Positions 44,687 through 51,996 of a stretch of 64,000 nucleotides of DNA are shown here, piece by piece. The first letter of the stretch is position 1; every line of letters begins with the position of its first letter. Source of the DNA: JALHOP01 sp964484195 (GTDB lineage Bacteria; Myxococcota; XYA12-FULL-58-9; JALHOP01). The stretch spans positions 1-64,000 of the forward strand of contig CAZAER010000019.1 of assembly GCA_964484195.1 (NCBI GenBank). Reading direction: 5' to 3'. A program made the position numbers and the translations under genes. The notes below the pieces were generated by a model that had not been told where the DNA came from, did no database searches, and saw only the letters and a list, made by a program, of their open reading frames with translations.

Positions 44687-45514
44687 ATGAGCGACACGAA
44701 CCCTTACCAAGCGCCGCGCGCCGATATCGGGCAAGGCGTGGCCTTGGGCGACTTCACCGCTGCTCTGGCGGACTTCACCCATTCCCGCGCCCCCCTGCTG
44801 GGAGTGGCCATCACCTTTTGCGTCATGGCCGTCGTGGGGACCGCTTCGACGCTGTATTCCCTCTGGCACATCGACAGCAGCGCCAGAAACATCGGCATGG
44901 TCTACGTCGCGACGTCCTTGGTCACCAACTTGCTCAGCACCGCGGCCGTGTTTTGGCTCCGGCAGGTCGTCGCGACCGCGGAGAAGACGACGACCGTCGA
45001 GGCGCTCACCACCTTGCTCCGACGCATCGGCAGCTTCTGGCTGCTGGCCGCGGTTCTCTGGTGCGCGCCCATGGTCGTGAATCTCGCCTTGAGCTTCGGG
45101 CTGTACGTGTTTCCGATTCTGGGAACGTTGGCAGTGATGCCAACGCGCGACGCCCCGCTCATCGCTGCGGCTCAGCGCTTTCGCACGATGGTCCGCATCT
45201 GCCTGGGTGTGGGCGGGGTGATGGTGTTGTTCGCGGTCGGCAGCCAGGTCATCTCGCCCCTTTCGTTGAGCGGTGTGATCGCGATCCAAGCGCGGGTTTC
45301 GGTGTTCGGTGGCGTGATGGTCCAGCTCGCTCTTGGTGCCATGGCGTGGCGGCAGGTGCCGGCCCTCGAGGCCTTCGTGGCCCAGCCAAGCGCGTCGACG
45401 CTCGCGCCGGTCGCTGCGGCTCATCGGGCTTTCTGGAAAGTGGCGCTCGGGATCGCGGTGGCGCTGTTCCTCTACCACCTGCTCTCCACCATCGGCTTCG
45501 GCCTCTTCTTCTAG
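44687..45514 (+). CDS. Multi-pass membrane protein of unknown function
   Basis: 275 aa with five to six hydrophobic helices (about 35-58, 70-92, 113-140, 160-182, 188-205, 245-270). N-terminus MSDTNPYQAPRADIG has the NPYQAP motif common in small bacterial membrane proteins. No catalytic motif. TATAGT ends 13 nt before the ATG and may be its -10 box. It is divergent from miaB (67 bp apart). Confidence 0.75.
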   Translation: MSDTNPYQAPRADIGQGVALGDFTAALADFTHSRAPLLGVAITFCVMAVVGTASTLYSLWHIDSSARNIGMVYVATSLVTNLLSTAAVFWLRQVVATAEKTTTVEALTTLLRRIGSFWLLAAVLWCAPMVVNLALSFGLYVFPILGTLAVMPTRDAPLIAAAQRFRTMVRICLGVGGVMVLFAVGSQVISPLSLSGVIAIQARVSVFGGVMVQLALGAMAWRQVPALEAFVAQPSASTLAPVAAAHRAFWKVALGIAVALFLYHLLSTIGFGLFF

Positions 45515-45602
45515 GCGCGTCATGCTGCGACGCGCGTCGCATCATGACACGACGCTGGCCAGCGAATCGCCGATTCCAGGGCTTCTGAGCGGTCCACTCG
45601 GC

Positions 45603-45618
45603 TGGCACGTCGTCTGCT
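45603..45618 (+). promoter_or_regulatory. Sigma-54-type promoter
   Basis: TGGCAC-N5-CTGCT: the -24 element TGGCAC is perfect, GG-N10-GC spacing is exact, and the -12 element differs from TTGC by one base. The expected start of transcription is near 45629, followed by GGCGGAGG and the ATG at 45642. This is the best sigma-54-like site in the window. Confidence 0.5.
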
Positions 45619-45641
45619 TTACCAGGCGGCGGAGGTTACCC

Positions 45642-46145
45642 ATGGCAGCGCCAGTCGCTTACAACAACACCACCACCCAGCTCCCCGACATCCCGAAGTC
45701 GATGAAGCCACCCGAACGCGCCGAGGTGCTCAAGCGCTTCGCCCACGGCGGCATCCGCTTCGTGATGGGCAAACACGATACCGCGAGCAGCTTGTTTCAC
45801 ACGCTCTACCCGAGCGCACGAACGCCGCAGGGGCGGAACCTATTGGGCGGCGAGTCGCACCTGCACGCGTATCTAACGAGCCTGCCCGGCGGCTACCCGA
45901 AGCCCGGCGCGGTGGTCGAAATCCCCAACTTCGATGACTACGTCGGTAAGGCTGCTCCAGCGGTCTTGCAGCGCGCCGTCGAGCTCATCGAGCGCCAGCA
46001 GAGCCGGCGCTGCAACGATCATGCTTCCCGCGCCACGACCAGCAGCGAGCGTCTCGCGTCGGTCATCGCGCCGCGGCTGCCGACGAGCGGCATCACGCTT
46101 CGGGCGAGCGCACCAGCGCCTGCTCACCACCGATGGCTGCGATGA
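45642..46145 (+). CDS. Orphan protein of unknown function
   Basis: 167 aa from the ATG at 45642, with GGCGGAGG 8 nt before it. The N-terminus (MAAPVAYNNTTTQLPDIPKS) is Thr/Asn/Pro rich; then a helical region (PPERAEVLKRFAHGGIRFVM), a central Gly/Pro-rich part and an Arg/Ser/Ala-rich tail. No signal peptide or membrane helix. The last 53 bp overlap the convergent pentapeptide-like gene. No family recognised; a sigma-54-like site upstream suggests conditional expression. Confidence 0.65.
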   Translation: MAAPVAYNNTTTQLPDIPKSMKPPERAEVLKRFAHGGIRFVMGKHDTASSLFHTLYPSARTPQGRNLLGGESHLHAYLTSLPGGYPKPGAVVEIPNFDDYVGKAAPAVLQRAVELIERQQSRRCNDHASRATTSSERLASVIAPRLPTSGITLRASAPAPAHHRWLR

Positions 46146-47124
46146 AGGCGTCGTTACCGTCGATGACACGCCCATGCAGATGGACGCCCACGACCTTCAC
46201 GCCCGATAGCGTCACGTTTCGAATGGTGGTGCCGACGATCGACGTGTCCGCGAAAATGGCCTTGTCGAAGCGACAGCTCTCGAACGTCGAGTCTTTCACC
46301 AGGCTCTTCTTCGAGCTCTCACCGGCACCGAACATCACGTCTTCGAACACACAGTCGATGACGCGAACGTCGGCCCACTTGTAGCCACGCACCATCGAGA
46401 TGCGCAGGACGCTGCGCTTCACGTCGACATTGCTGAGCCGTGACATGTCGAAGCCAACGTCGCTCAAGGTCGTGGCGCTGGTCGCGACGTGATTGAGCTG
46501 ACTCGCGTCGATGCGCGAGCGCTCCCAGGCGGAGCCGTCGCTGAGCCCGAGGTTCTTGATGCTGCTGGCGGTGATCGCGACCTCGTCGAGCCGACTGTCG
46601 TGCAGGTGCGCGTCGAAGAGCTTGGTGGCGCGCAGCTGCACCTTCGTCATCTTTGCGTCATCGAGCACGACGTCTTCGAGCGAGCTCGCATGGATGGTGC
46701 AGCCGGAGAGGACGGACTCGCGGCAGGTGACGTCGCGCACCTTGCTGGTGCCGATGTCGTTGCCGATCATTTCGCTGCGCGTGAGGGTCAGATCTTTCAA
46801 GTGCGACATGCGCACGTGGTTGTCGCGAAACACGTGATCCGTCCCTCCGATGGCTTCGACCTCGGACATCGAGAAATCGTTGCCGTTCATGTGACTGGGA
46901 AGAACGCCGCGAACGTCGCTCGAGCGGCCGCCGCTCACCGCGTCGATGACGCGCTCGAGTAGCCCCATGCGCTCGCCGAAACCGGGTGGACGCGCGAACG
47001 TCGAGTCGCTGGGCGCTGCCTGCGAGCTCCTCGCCTGCAGCGCCTCGATGAGCTCGGTCGCCTGCGCGTCGCTGATCGTGCCAGCCTTCACCATCTCGAG
47101 GACTTTCTGGATCTGCTCTTTCAT
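46093..47124 (-). CDS. SHOCT-like / pentapeptide-type beta-helix protein
   Basis: 343 aa. The first 30 residues (EQIQKVLEMVKAGTISDAQATELIEAL) resemble the SHOCT-like oligomerisation motif often found next to DUF2089 regulators. From about residue 75 a regular pattern of short turns (e.g. DNHVRMSHLKDLTLTRSEM, GCTIHASSLEDVVLDDAKM, DSTFESCRFDKAIFADTSI) indicates a right-handed beta-helix of degenerate pentapeptide-like repeats. No signal peptide. The ATG overlaps the stop of the DUF2089 gene (ATGA), so the two are one unit. Confidence 0.78.
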   Translation of the reverse strand: MKEQIQKVLEMVKAGTISDAQATELIEALQARSSQAAPSDSTFARPPGFGERMGLLERVIDAVSGGRSSDVRGVLPSHMNGNDFSMSEVEAIGGTDHVFRDNHVRMSHLKDLTLTRSEMIGNDIGTSKVRDVTCRESVLSGCTIHASSLEDVVLDDAKMTKVQLRATKLFDAHLHDSRLDEVAITASSIKNLGLSDGSAWERSRIDASQLNHVATSATTLSDVGFDMSRLSNVDVKRSVLRISMVRGYKWADVRVIDCVFEDVMFGAGESSKKSLVKDSTFESCRFDKAIFADTSIVGTTIRNVTLSGVKVVGVHLHGRVIDGNDAFIAAIGGEQALVRSPEA

Positions 47125-47546
47125 TTCTCGTCCTTTCGCGGGCGTTGCTTGCGGATGCTGTCGAGCGCTTCGTCGAAAGAGACTTCGCCCGTACGCAGGC
47201 GGTCGAGCGTGTCGTCGACTTCTTTAGCGGACGGTGTCGCTGACGGAGCGGGGACGGTGTTGCGCACCGGCGCAGACGCGTCCGGCGCAAGCTTCGCGCG
47301 CAAAGCGGCGAGACGATTGCGGATGGTTGGATACGAGAGGCCGAGCGGCGCTTCCATGTCGCGAACACGGCCCTCGGCAAGCACGAAGATGCGCAGGAGC
47401 CGGAGGTCGTCGGCATCGAGCGTGGCGAACTCGTTGAGCACGAACGGCCCCCGCACCTCGATGGCGCAGACGTCGCAACCAAGGACCTTCGGCGCCAACG
47501 GGCCGTGGCACGACGGGCAATTCAGGGCGCTAGGGATCGGCTTCAT
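47121..47546 (-). CDS. DUF2089-type zinc-ribbon/helix-turn-helix regulator
   Basis: 141 aa. An N-terminal zinc ribbon (LNCPSCHGPLAP, then LGCDVC) is followed by a helix-turn-helix (LRLLRIFVLAEGRVRDMEAPLG and LSYPTIRNRLAALRAKL), the DUF2089 layout, then a Pro/Ala linker and a short helix (DDTLDRLRTGEVSFDEALDSI) resembling the SHOCT-like segment of its partner. It probably regulates its own two-gene operon. An excellent -35/-10 pair sits right before the start. Confidence 0.85.
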   Translation of the reverse strand: MKPIPSALNCPSCHGPLAPKVLGCDVCAIEVRGPFVLNEFATLDADDLRLLRIFVLAEGRVRDMEAPLGLSYPTIRNRLAALRAKLAPDASAPVRNTVPAPSATPSAKEVDDTLDRLRTGEVSFDEALDSIRKQRPRKDEK

Positions 47547-47555
47547 CTGAAGCCA

Positions 47556-47583
47556 AATCTACGCCAGAAATTTAATATGTCAA
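47556..47583 (-). promoter_or_regulatory. Sigma-70 promoter of the DUF2089 operon, apparently leaderless
   Basis: On the minus strand: perfect TTGACA (47578-47583), 16-nt spacer, TAGATT (47556-47561), then 9 nt to the ATG at 47546. The region is strikingly AT-rich for this genome (47564-47610). Transcription should start within a few bases of the ATG; no Shine-Dalgarno is present. Confidence 0.6.
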
Positions 47584-47610
47584 ACTAATTTTTAACAAAT
47601 AAACAAAATC

Positions 47611-47647
47611 GGCGCTCTAGAAGGTTCCTGGTCGATTCTAGGGCGCC
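47611..47647 (-). terminator. Intrinsic terminator of the GH16 gene
   Basis: A 12-bp stem (11 pairs plus one wobble; arms 47611-47622 and 47636-47647) with a 13-nt loop. On the minus strand it is followed by GATTTTGTTTATTTGTT, a U-rich tract, as expected for a Rho-independent terminator 16 bp beyond the GH16 stop. Confidence 0.7.
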
Positions 47648-47670
47648 CTAGAAGGTTCCTGGTCAATTCT
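47617..47670. repeat. Two-copy direct repeat, period 31 bp, spanning the GH16 stop and terminator
   Basis: CTAGAAGGTTCCTGGTC-R-ATTCT occurs at 47617-47639 and 47648-47670 with a single base difference. The second copy contains the GH16 stop codon (47663-47665); the first is the loop and inner arms of the terminator hairpin. Confidence 0.85.
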
Positions 47671-48604
47671 TGGGGCGCTTCTCGAAGACGCGGACGTAGT
47701 CGACGAGCATGGTGGCCGGGAATGGGGTCGTGGCGTCGGGGCTGCCGACGAAGCCGCCGCCGACCGCGACGTTGAGGATGATGAAGAACGGGTGGTCGTC
47801 GAAGACCCACGGCCCGAGGGGCGTGACCGCTTCGCGGGTGATGGTGTGGTACGGCATGCCGTCGATCGAGAAGACGATCTTTCCCGGCTCCCAGTCGGCG
47901 GTGAAGACGTGGAAGTCTTTGTCGAAGCCGCCTTCGCCGAGCGTGAGCGTCTTGGAGATGCCATTCGCGCCCGAGTAGCCCGGTCCGTGAATCGTGCCGA
48001 GAGCTTCGCGCGGAAGCTGACCGCGGAACTCCATGATGTCGATCTCGCCGCAGCCCGGCCAACCCACCTGAGCGGCGTTGCCTCCGAGCATCCAGAAGGC
48101 CGGCCAGATGCCCTGCCCCGGCGGCAACTTGATGCGCGCTTCGACGCGGCCGAACTGCGTCGCGAACAGGCCTTCGGTCTTGATGCGCGCCGAGGTGTAA
48201 TCGTTGCGCTCGTATTTCTCGCGCCGTGCCGTGATGGCGAGACAACCCTTGCCGTCGAGACAGGCGTTCTCGACGCGGTTGGTGTTGAACTCGAGCTGGG
48301 CGTTGCCCCAGCCTTCGCCGCCGATGTCGTAGGTCCAGCGCTTGGGGTCGGGTGGCGTGCCGGCGGGACCATCGAACTCGTCGGCGAACGTCGGGACCAG
48401 CACCATCTCGCGCCTGTCCGTTTTGGCGGGCGGCAAGATCTTGGTGAAGGCTTGCGGACGCACCAGCGCGTACGAGTCGGAACCCAGGCCAAGGGCTGCG
48501 GGCGCCGATGGACGCACACCCTTGCCGGGGGCGGAATCGGGGCGGGAAGACACACGGACTTGATGCAGGCTGGGGGCAGCCTTGCGAGATGTTAGGTCGC
48601 TCAT
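47663..48604 (-). CDS. GH16 family glycoside hydrolase
   Basis: 313 aa. Jelly-roll glucanase/galactanase fold with the catalytic motif GEIDIMEF (E-x-D-x-x-E: nucleophile and acid/base glutamates present), preceded by IWPAFWMLGG and followed by YHVFTADWEPGKIVFSIDG-type strands (landmarks DFHVFTADW and IVFSIDGMPYHT). Likely a beta-1,3-glucanase-type endo-enzyme. Unlike most GH16 enzymes it shows no signal peptide: the first 70 residues are Ser/Pro/Arg rich. It stands alone with its own terminator. Confidence 0.88.
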   Translation of the reverse strand: MSDLTSRKAAPSLHQVRVSSRPDSAPGKGVRPSAPAALGLGSDSYALVRPQAFTKILPPAKTDRREMVLVPTFADEFDGPAGTPPDPKRWTYDIGGEGWGNAQLEFNTNRVENACLDGKGCLAITARREKYERNDYTSARIKTEGLFATQFGRVEARIKLPPGQGIWPAFWMLGGNAAQVGWPGCGEIDIMEFRGQLPREALGTIHGPGYSGANGISKTLTLGEGGFDKDFHVFTADWEPGKIVFSIDGMPYHTITREAVTPLGPWVFDDHPFFIILNVAVGGGFVGSPDATTPFPATMLVDYVRVFEKRPKN

Positions 48605-48669
48605 GGGAGCGCCGATTATCGGGTCCTGACACCCTGGCAGTTGCTTGGAAACGCGGCGACGCCGCCCGA

Positions 48670-51366
48670 TTACGAGGCCAAGGCGTCAGCGGGCGGTGGT
48701 GGCGGCTGGTTTTCCTCGAGCCGATTCACGTAACGGCGACGTTCTTCGGGCGAGCTCAGGGTATCGCGAGCCCGCCGCAACAGATTGTCGATCTCGCGGG
48801 CGCGCCGCTGCACATCGTCGGGAAGGCCTGGCAGCAGGTTCTCTACCTTGAAGGGCTTCGCGAGCCTGTCGTAGGCGGCGAGCACGTCTTTCTCGGTAGC
48901 CTGGCGCTCGAGCTCGAGCATCGCGAAGTAGTCCCTGCCCTTGAGCGCGAGATAGGTGCGGGCAACCTCTTCGCAGGCCCGGGTGAGCTCACGGTAGTCG
49001 ACCGGCTTGGATTGTTTGGCCTGGTTCTGCGTCTCCGGGAACTTGGCGGCCTCGCCGGGCTTGGATTGGGCGCGGATCATCTCGGTGACGATGAGCACGT
49101 AGAGGGTGTGCGCAATGGTCAGCGCGTGGCTGTCGTCGCTGCGCAGCGCTTGCTCGAAGGTGGTCTTCCCGTTCAAGAGATGAGCGACCCCGACGCTCCG
49201 CAAAAACGGACCAAGGCTTTCGTAGTGGATGGGAAAGACCTCGGTCGCGACGATGAAGCGCGCCCTGAGCGGCGAGAAGAAGGCGAGCAGAGAGCCGACG
49301 TCGTAGTGCTCGCAGACGCCGCGCCAGATGATCTTCACCGGATGGATCTCGGAGAGCACCACACTGTCGGGAGGCGCGCGTGAAGGCGTGATCTTGTAAG
49401 TGCCGTCGCGCCAGGAGAACGAGGCGGCAAGACGAAGCTCGGTTTGCTCGCGGATGCAATCGAGGAGGTCGCGTTCGTCGATGACGCCCAAAGCAACCAG
49501 CAGCTGAGCGGCGCGACTGCCGGCACGGCGCTGGGCATCGGCGTGTTGCTCGGGAGTAATGCGTCCGTGATCGCGGAGGATGGTGGCGATGTCGTCGTTC
49601 TCCTCCTCGGGGGTCACGGTGACGGCGACCGGGAAGCCGTTCCACACGTCGATGATGCGATCGGCACCCTTACGGCTCAGGCGCAGAGTGCCGCAGTAGG
49701 TGCCACCGTAGAGCTCGAACAAGAGGCGTGGGAGGGGAGTCGTCGCGAGGTCACCTTCGGGCGGGACACTCGGCGGCAGTGTGGTGCGCGGCTCGGCACC
49801 CACCGGGTTGCGCTGGACGATGGCTTCGAAGGGAAGTGCAGGCGGCTCATCGAGAGCTTCGCGCGGTGGAGGTGGCGGCTCAGCGGGGACTTCGGGAGGC
49901 GCAGGCGTGGAGGCCGGAGACCAGCTCGAAGCGCCGGTGGCTTGGCGCTGGGCGACTGGGCTCGATGCTTCCACCGGTGGAGGAGGAGGCGCGACAGCTT
50001 CGGGTGGGGGCGGAGAAGGCTCATCGACGGGTACGGGCGGCGCGAGCGACTGCTCGGCGATCACTTCATCCGCTATAGTAGACAAAGGTGGAGCGAGCGA
50101 CTGTGGCTCGTCGCCTTCCCAGCCCGATGGTGTCGAGTCGCGATAAGCCTCGACGATGGCCGGACGGATGCTTTCACCGTGGGCGGCAGCCGGCTCGTTC
50201 ACCTCCCAAGTGGCCGGCGTGATCTCGACGGTCTCGGTCTCGTGCACGGAGGCGGCGGGCTCGACCGCCGTGGTGTCGTCGGGATCGGGCTCGTCGGGCG
50301 CAGGGGGATCGAACGCGGGCGGCAATGAGAGATCAGCGGGCTCGGGGACCACGACAGGCTCGGGAGCAGCGGCAGGCTCGGGCGGCGAATCGTCGCCGAA
50401 GTCCAAAGACTCGGCCACGTAGGCTTGCACGGCCATCGCCACGGAGCGCGCGGCGTCGTCCGGGAGCGCTTCGAAGCGAGCGGTGGGTTTCTCACCGAGA
50501 GCGTTGTCGAGGGCACTGTCGATATTCGAGCCGAAGTCGAGACCCGCGAAGCCGTCGCGGGCGGAATCGGCGGAGGGGGGAACCAACAGCCAGTCGCCTT
50601 GGGGGGCGGACTGGGGAGGGACTGGGGGAACCTCGGGGAGAGCGGCGAGCGGGTCATCGGCAATCGGACGTTCGGCGATCGGCTCATCGGCAATCGGACG
50701 TTCGGCGATCGGCTCATCGGCTATCGGCCGTTCGGCAATCGGCTCATCGGCTATCGGCCGCTCGGCAATCGGATCATCGGCTATCGGCCGCTCGGCGATC
50801 GGCTCCTCATGAATCGCCTGCGTCACCGGCATCGCCAACGGAATCGGAATCGGCACCGGCGACCCAATCTCAGGTTCCGCTTTCGCGGACAGAGGCTCGG
50901 GCACCAATGCCTCGAACGAGGGCGGCGCAACCAGATCCACGACATCGGGGACCGGCACCGCAAACGACATCACCGGCGCCGCCACCTTCGCCGGCGCCGT
51001 GAAGCCCCACTCGCCCAACAATCGCTTCAGCGCATCATAACGAAACGGCGACGGCAGCACCGCGTCGCACCCCGTCCGCGAGAGCAGAACCGTCCGCGCA
51101 TCGGGGTCGTTGCCCGAAGGATGCAGAATGATGAACCGCGTCTCCGGCCTGCGCTTTTTCACCTCGGCACACAGCGCCGCGCCGCCACCCCGTCCCGACA
51201 CGTCGGACGCCGCGATCACCAGCGGCACCTCTTCACTGTCGAACAACGTCAACGCCTGATCACGCTCGAGCACCTGCAAGACCCGGAAGCCGTCGCGCGC
51301 CAACACCGTCGCGATTAGCTCCAGCTCGGTCGGGTCACTCTCGGCTACCAGAACGCAGCGGCTCAC
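48670..51366 (-). CDS. Receiver-like / DUF4388 / J-like domain protein with repeat linker
   Basis: 898 aa. N-terminal response-regulator-like domain (about 1-120; VLVAESDPTELELI, with the acceptor-site region reading AASDVSG). Residues 188-238 are five 10-residue repeats (PIAERPIADE type) inside a Pro/Glu-rich linker of over 350 residues. A DUF4388 domain follows (about 570-700; TPLPRLLFELYGGTYCGTLR), then a C-terminal helical region from about 811 resembling a J-domain (DYFAMLELERQATEKDVLAAY; the HPD is not conserved). Such proteins are typical of myxobacterial signalling or polarity systems. The stop overlaps nothing; the start overlaps nadD by 4 bp. Confidence 0.85.
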   Translation of the reverse strand: MSRCVLVAESDPTELELIATVLARDGFRVLQVLERDQALTLFDSEEVPLVIAASDVSGRGGGAALCAEVKKRRPETRFIILHPSGNDPDARTVLLSRTGCDAVLPSPFRYDALKRLLGEWGFTAPAKVAAPVMSFAVPVPDVVDLVAPPSFEALVPEPLSAKAEPEIGSPVPIPIPLAMPVTQAIHEEPIAERPIADDPIAERPIADEPIAERPIADEPIAERPIADEPIAERPIADDPLAALPEVPPVPPQSAPQGDWLLVPPSADSARDGFAGLDFGSNIDSALDNALGEKPTARFEALPDDAARSVAMAVQAYVAESLDFGDDSPPEPAAAPEPVVVPEPADLSLPPAFDPPAPDEPDPDDTTAVEPAASVHETETVEITPATWEVNEPAAAHGESIRPAIVEAYRDSTPSGWEGDEPQSLAPPLSTIADEVIAEQSLAPPVPVDEPSPPPPEAVAPPPPPVEASSPVAQRQATGASSWSPASTPAPPEVPAEPPPPPREALDEPPALPFEAIVQRNPVGAEPRTTLPPSVPPEGDLATTPLPRLLFELYGGTYCGTLRLSRKGADRIIDVWNGFPVAVTVTPEEENDDIATILRDHGRITPEQHADAQRRAGSRAAQLLVALGVIDERDLLDCIREQTELRLAASFSWRDGTYKITPSRAPPDSVVLSEIHPVKIIWRGVCEHYDVGSLLAFFSPLRARFIVATEVFPIHYESLGPFLRSVGVAHLLNGKTTFEQALRSDDSHALTIAHTLYVLIVTEMIRAQSKPGEAAKFPETQNQAKQSKPVDYRELTRACEEVARTYLALKGRDYFAMLELERQATEKDVLAAYDRLAKPFKVENLLPGLPDDVQRRAREIDNLLRRARDTLSSPEERRRYVNRLEENQPPPPPADALAS
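50653..50802 (-). repeat. Five 30-bp tandem repeats built on CCGAT-N-GCCGA
   Basis: Five units of 30 bp, each two 15-bp halves with the core CCGATNGCCGA, read in frame as PIAERPIAD(E/D). The same core makes the array at 53736-53861 in another gene. Confidence 0.9.
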
Positions 51367-51932
51367 GCGTAAAGCCCGCGGCGTTCGATGCGACGTGCGA
51401 CGTTGCTCGGCACCAAGCCGCGAATCGACTTTCCTTCGCGACGCAGCTCGCGAATGCGGGTGCTCGACACCTCGGGAAGCTCGACCGGCAAGGCCCGCGG
51501 ATCGGAATAGCCGACGCGGCCGAGGATGACCACCGGTACCATGGCGACGATATCGTCCCAGCGATACCAGCGATCCGTCTCGCCCAAGATGTCCGCTCCA
51601 ACGGACAAGACCAATTTCTCCCCCGGCATAGTCGTCCGTAAATGTACCAGCAAATCGTAGGTACGCCCGGCTCCTCCTAGCTCGTCTTCGACACGCGACA
51701 CCTGCACGCGGGAGCCGAAGGGCTCGGCCATCAGCTCACAAAGAGCCACCCGGTCGTCGAAGGCGGCGAGCTCTTTCCCGAGGGCGTGTGTACGCGCGGG
51801 GACCACCAGCACCCGTTCGGCGCTCAGGGCCTCGAGCAAGTACAGGATGGTCATCTGGTGCGCGATGTGCGGCGGGTTGAAGCTACCGCCGTAGATCACC
51901 GTGCAGCCTGCTAAATCCGGCGCCACGCTCAC
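51363..51932 (-). CDS. nadD: Nicotinate-nucleotide adenylyltransferase
   Basis: 189 aa. Makes deamido-NAD from nicotinate mononucleotide and ATP. The nucleotidyltransferase motif GGSFNPPHIAH is at the N-terminus and the SSTRIRELRREG motif near the C-terminus. GTG start at 51932 with a TACAGT box (51940-51945) 7 nt upstream, suggesting a leaderless message. The stop overlaps the start of the DUF4388 gene (ATGA), so that gene is co-transcribed. Divergent from hsp70, 64 bp apart. Confidence 0.94.
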   Translation of the reverse strand: MSVAPDLAGCTVIYGGSFNPPHIAHQMTILYLLEALSAERVLVVPARTHALGKELAAFDDRVALCELMAEPFGSRVQVSRVEDELGGAGRTYDLLVHLRTTMPGEKLVLSVGADILGETDRWYRWDDIVAMVPVVILGRVGYSDPRALPVELPEVSSTRIRELRREGKSIRGLVPSNVARRIERRGLYA

Positions 51933-51996
51933 GGGCGGAACTGTACCCTAACTTGCGCAATATCGGCGAATCCTGCGATGCTTTGTTCAGCAGCCA

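Noticed and set aside
43618..45588. Open frame of 656 codons on the plus strand
   Set aside because: Antisense to miaB and out of frame with the 44687 membrane-protein gene; no domain is recognisable.
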